Shown: positions 62,309-64,000 of the stretch, piece after piece
Position numbering within the stretch: position 1 is the first letter of the stretch
Layout: every line of letters starts with the position of its first letter
From: Clostridioides difficile
GTDB taxonomy: Bacteria > Bacillota > Clostridia > Peptostreptococcales > Peptostreptococcaceae
Length of the DNA stretch: 64,000 nt
Assembly: GCA_024919175.1 (NCBI GenBank)
Contig: CP103804.1
Coordinates: forward strand, 1,488,001-1,552,000
Reading direction: 5' to 3'
Program-made: the position numbers and the translations under genes
Notes under the pieces: generated by a model
Database searches by the model: none
What the model saw: only the letters and a program-made list of their open reading frames with translations
Told to the model about the DNA's origin: nothing

Positions 62309-63406
62309 ATGAAAGTATTAATTCTTACAGGAAAATTTGGTATGGGGCATTACTCAGCATCAAATTCTTTAAGTGAAGATATAAAAACAAAATTTAATAA
62401 TTCTGAAATAATAATTAAAGATATATTTGAATATATTATGCCTAACTACTCAGATAGAATGTATAAAACTTTTTCTATTCTTGTAAATCGGGGAAGTAGT
62501 CTTTATAATTTATTTTACAAATGTACTGAAAATGGAAAAAAGGATATAAAATTTACCTTTTCAGATTATTTCTTAACTAAATTAGACAAGTTACTTAATG
62601 AAATACAACCAACAGTAGTTATTTCAACTTTTCCATTTTGTTCTCAAGTAGTATCAAGATATAAAGAAAAGTATAACTCAAATCTTCCTTTGATAACATG
62701 TATAACAGATATAAGTAGCCATTCAGAGTGGATTAGTAAAAATACAGATTGTTACTTAGTAGCTAGTGAATCTACTAAAGAAGAGCTTATTTTAAAAGGA
62801 ATAGATGAAGATAAAGTAAAAGTTAATGGGATACCTGTAAAAAAAGAATTTAAAAATATAGAACATATAAGTCATTTAGATAAAAAAAACATCCTTATAA
62901 TGGGTGGGGGATTAGGTTTATTACCTAAGTCAGAACAATTTTATAAAGATCTAAATAGTTTAGAAGGAGTAAAAACTACTGTAATAACTGGCAATAATAA
63001 AAAAATGTACTATAAATTGTACAATAGATATGAAAATATTGAGGTTGTAGGTTATACTAACGAAGTATACAAATATATGGAAAATGCCAACCTTATTATT
63101 TCTAAACCAGGTGGAATAACATTATTTGAAACAATTTATTCAGAGCTTCCAATATTAGTATTTAATCCATTTTTACAACAAGAGATAAACAATGCTGATT
63201 TCATACTAAATAATGGAATTGGAAGAATACTTGACAAAAATAAAAAATACTATGTAGATGAGATAAAAGACTTAATCTATGATGATGTTACACTTAAAGA
63301 AATGAGTTTGAATATGAAAAAACTTAAAAAACAGTTTGATAATAATACATTAGAAAATATTTTATTTTCATTTGATGAACAAGGAGTGTGTAGAGAATGT
63401 ATGTAG
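62309..63406 (+). CDS. MGDG-synthase/MurG-like glycosyltransferase
   Basis: A 365-residue GT28-type glycosyltransferase. The N-terminal MGDG-synthase domain begins VLILTGKFGMGHYSAS with the GH motif. The C-terminal nucleotide-sugar domain has ILIMGGGLGLLP and SKPGGITLFE (about residues 270-280), as in UgtP/YpfP diacylglycerol glucosyltransferases and MurG. It likely puts a sugar on a membrane lipid at the inner face of the membrane. RBS GAGGAGGG. The next gene, for a polysaccharide deacetylase, begins inside its last codons. Confidence 0.88.
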   Translation: MKVLILTGKFGMGHYSASNSLSEDIKTKFNNSEIIIKDIFEYIMPNYSDRMYKTFSILVNRGSSLYNLFYKCTENGKKDIKFTFSDYFLTKLDKLLNEIQPTVVISTFPFCSQVVSRYKEKYNSNLPLITCITDISSHSEWISKNTDCYLVASESTKEELILKGIDEDKVKVNGIPVKKEFKNIEHISHLDKKNILIMGGGLGLLPKSEQFYKDLNSLEGVKTTVITGNNKKMYYKLYNRYENIEVVGYTNEVYKYMENANLIISKPGGITLFETIYSELPILVFNPFLQQEINNADFILNNGIGRILDKNKKYYVDEIKDLIYDDVTLKEMSLNMKKLKKQFDNNTLENILFSFDEQGVCRECM

Positions 63407-64000
63407 TAGGTTTAATTATAGTTGTTGCTTTGATTTTTTTAATCCATTCAATTATACCTACATATTATAATAAACTATTAAATAAAGATGTATTGAAAAA
63501 TATGACTGGCAAGAATAAAATTGCTCTTACATTTGATGATGGACCAGACAAAAGATATACAGAAAAATTGTTGGATGTACTAAAAGAAAATGATATAAAA
63601 GCCATGTTTTTCGTAGTGGCAAAGAATGCTGAAAAAGAGCATGAAATTATAAAAAGAATGTTAAGAGAAAATCATGTAGTTGGCTTACATTCACTAGAAC
63701 ATAAGAATGCATGGCTTTATAGTTATAATTATGTAAAAAAAGATTTTATTGAAAGTAAAAATATAATGAAAAATTTAGGTGTAGATGTAAACTACTATCG
63801 TCCACCATGGGGTCATACTAATATATTTTCAAATCAATTTGTTAAAAAGTATAATTTAAATATGATATTATGGGATGTAATGGCAGAAGATTGGAGTAAA
63901 GATAGTACAGTAGAGATTATAGTAAATAAGTTAATAGATAGGACAAAAGAAAATTCTATAATTTGTTTACATGATGCAGGAGAAAATTCAGGGGGGGCAG
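63397..64000 (+). CDS. polysaccharide deacetylase, 3' end outside the window
   Basis: An open frame from the ATG at 63397 to the right edge, 201 residues visible. One N-terminal membrane helix (VGLIIVVALIFLIHSIIP) anchors it. A NodB domain follows, with LTFDDGPD (catalytic Asp and metal Asp), HSLEH near residue 105 (metal His ligands), YRPPWGH, and near the edge CLHDAG. By family knowledge it removes N-acetyl groups from peptidoglycan or another glycan. RBS AAGGAG lies 10 bases upstream, inside the glycosyltransferase gene, so the two are coupled. Confidence 0.9.
   Translation, partial: MYVVGLIIVVALIFLIHSIIPTYYNKLLNKDVLKNMTGKNKIALTFDDGPDKRYTEKLLDVLKENDIKAMFFVVAKNAEKEHEIIKRMLRENHVVGLHSLEHKNAWLYSYNYVKKDFIESKNIMKNLGVDVNYYRPPWGHTNIFSNQFVKKYNLNMILWDVMAEDWSKDSTVEIIVNKLIDRTKENSIICLHDAGENSGGA

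Overview
The window looks like a chromosome segment of Clostridioides difficile (Peptostreptococcaceae). It is very AT-rich, with clostridial ribosome binding sites (GGAGG, AGGGGG) and several TTG starts. It carries genes recognisable from that species: the orphan adenine methyltransferase camA, a receptor-less agrBD pair, an S-layer-type cell wall protein with CWB2 repeats (probably cwp14), and the recJ-apt-rel-dtd-hemZ-hisS-aspS block. Species assignment comes from recognition, not from a search. No tRNA, rRNA, CRISPR array, prophage or insertion sequence was seen.

Layout. 1-4.7 kb: a sigma-54 enhancer-binding regulator (cut by the left edge), a textbook -24/-12 promoter, an AbgB-like M20 amidohydrolase and an MFS carrier. 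4.7-7.1 kb: a lipoprotein, an aberrant cis-prenyltransferase homologue and a cell wall amidase. 7.3-12.4 kb: a GGDEF-EAL protein, a Rrf2-like regulator, camA and a patatin lipase. 12.5-15 kb: ptsH and ptsI with structured leader and spacer RNA. 15-21 kb: a diguanylate cyclase followed by a GGDEF-GGDEF-EAL phosphodiesterase and a membrane-anchored protein. 21.5-25.4 kb: an unknown protein, an 18-fold 22-residue repeat protein, agrB and agrD, and a non-coding stretch with a duplicated segment. 25.4-27.3 kb: a SCIFF maturase radical SAM enzyme without its peptide, and a gamma carbonic anhydrase homologue. 27.6-40.4 kb: housekeeping genes (ubiB-like kinase, recJ, apt, rel, dtd, MBL hydrolase, hemZ, hisS, aspS).

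40.4-50.9 kb looks accessory. A GntR/mannose-family PTS operon contains a BtpA-like barrel protein and is bracketed by two terminators that share the same 19-base stem-loop core. The second one cuts off a reverse-strand TIGR04076-like gene. After it comes a catabolic cluster (NCS1 permease, nitrilase-family amidase, LysR, DUF917/S-methyl-thiohydantoin-desulfurase family, DUF1177) that may handle a hydantoin-like or thiohydantoin-like compound.

51-64 kb: the CWB2/SH3 wall protein; a second sigma-54 unit on the minus strand (regulator, -24/-12 promoter, C-S lyase, NhaC antiporter, small membrane protein); a Cys-rich membrane protein, a CsoR-type repressor and RseC; a split ThrE exporter; glyA; and, at the right edge, a MurG/MGDG-synthase-like glycosyltransferase with a truncated polysaccharide deacetylase. 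The strongest leads are the two sigma-54 modules with non-Fis regulators, the terminator-bracketed PTS block with its broken neighbour, the putative thiohydantoin locus, the 22-residue repeat protein, and the RNA structures around ptsH-ptsI and after the carbonic anhydrase gene.
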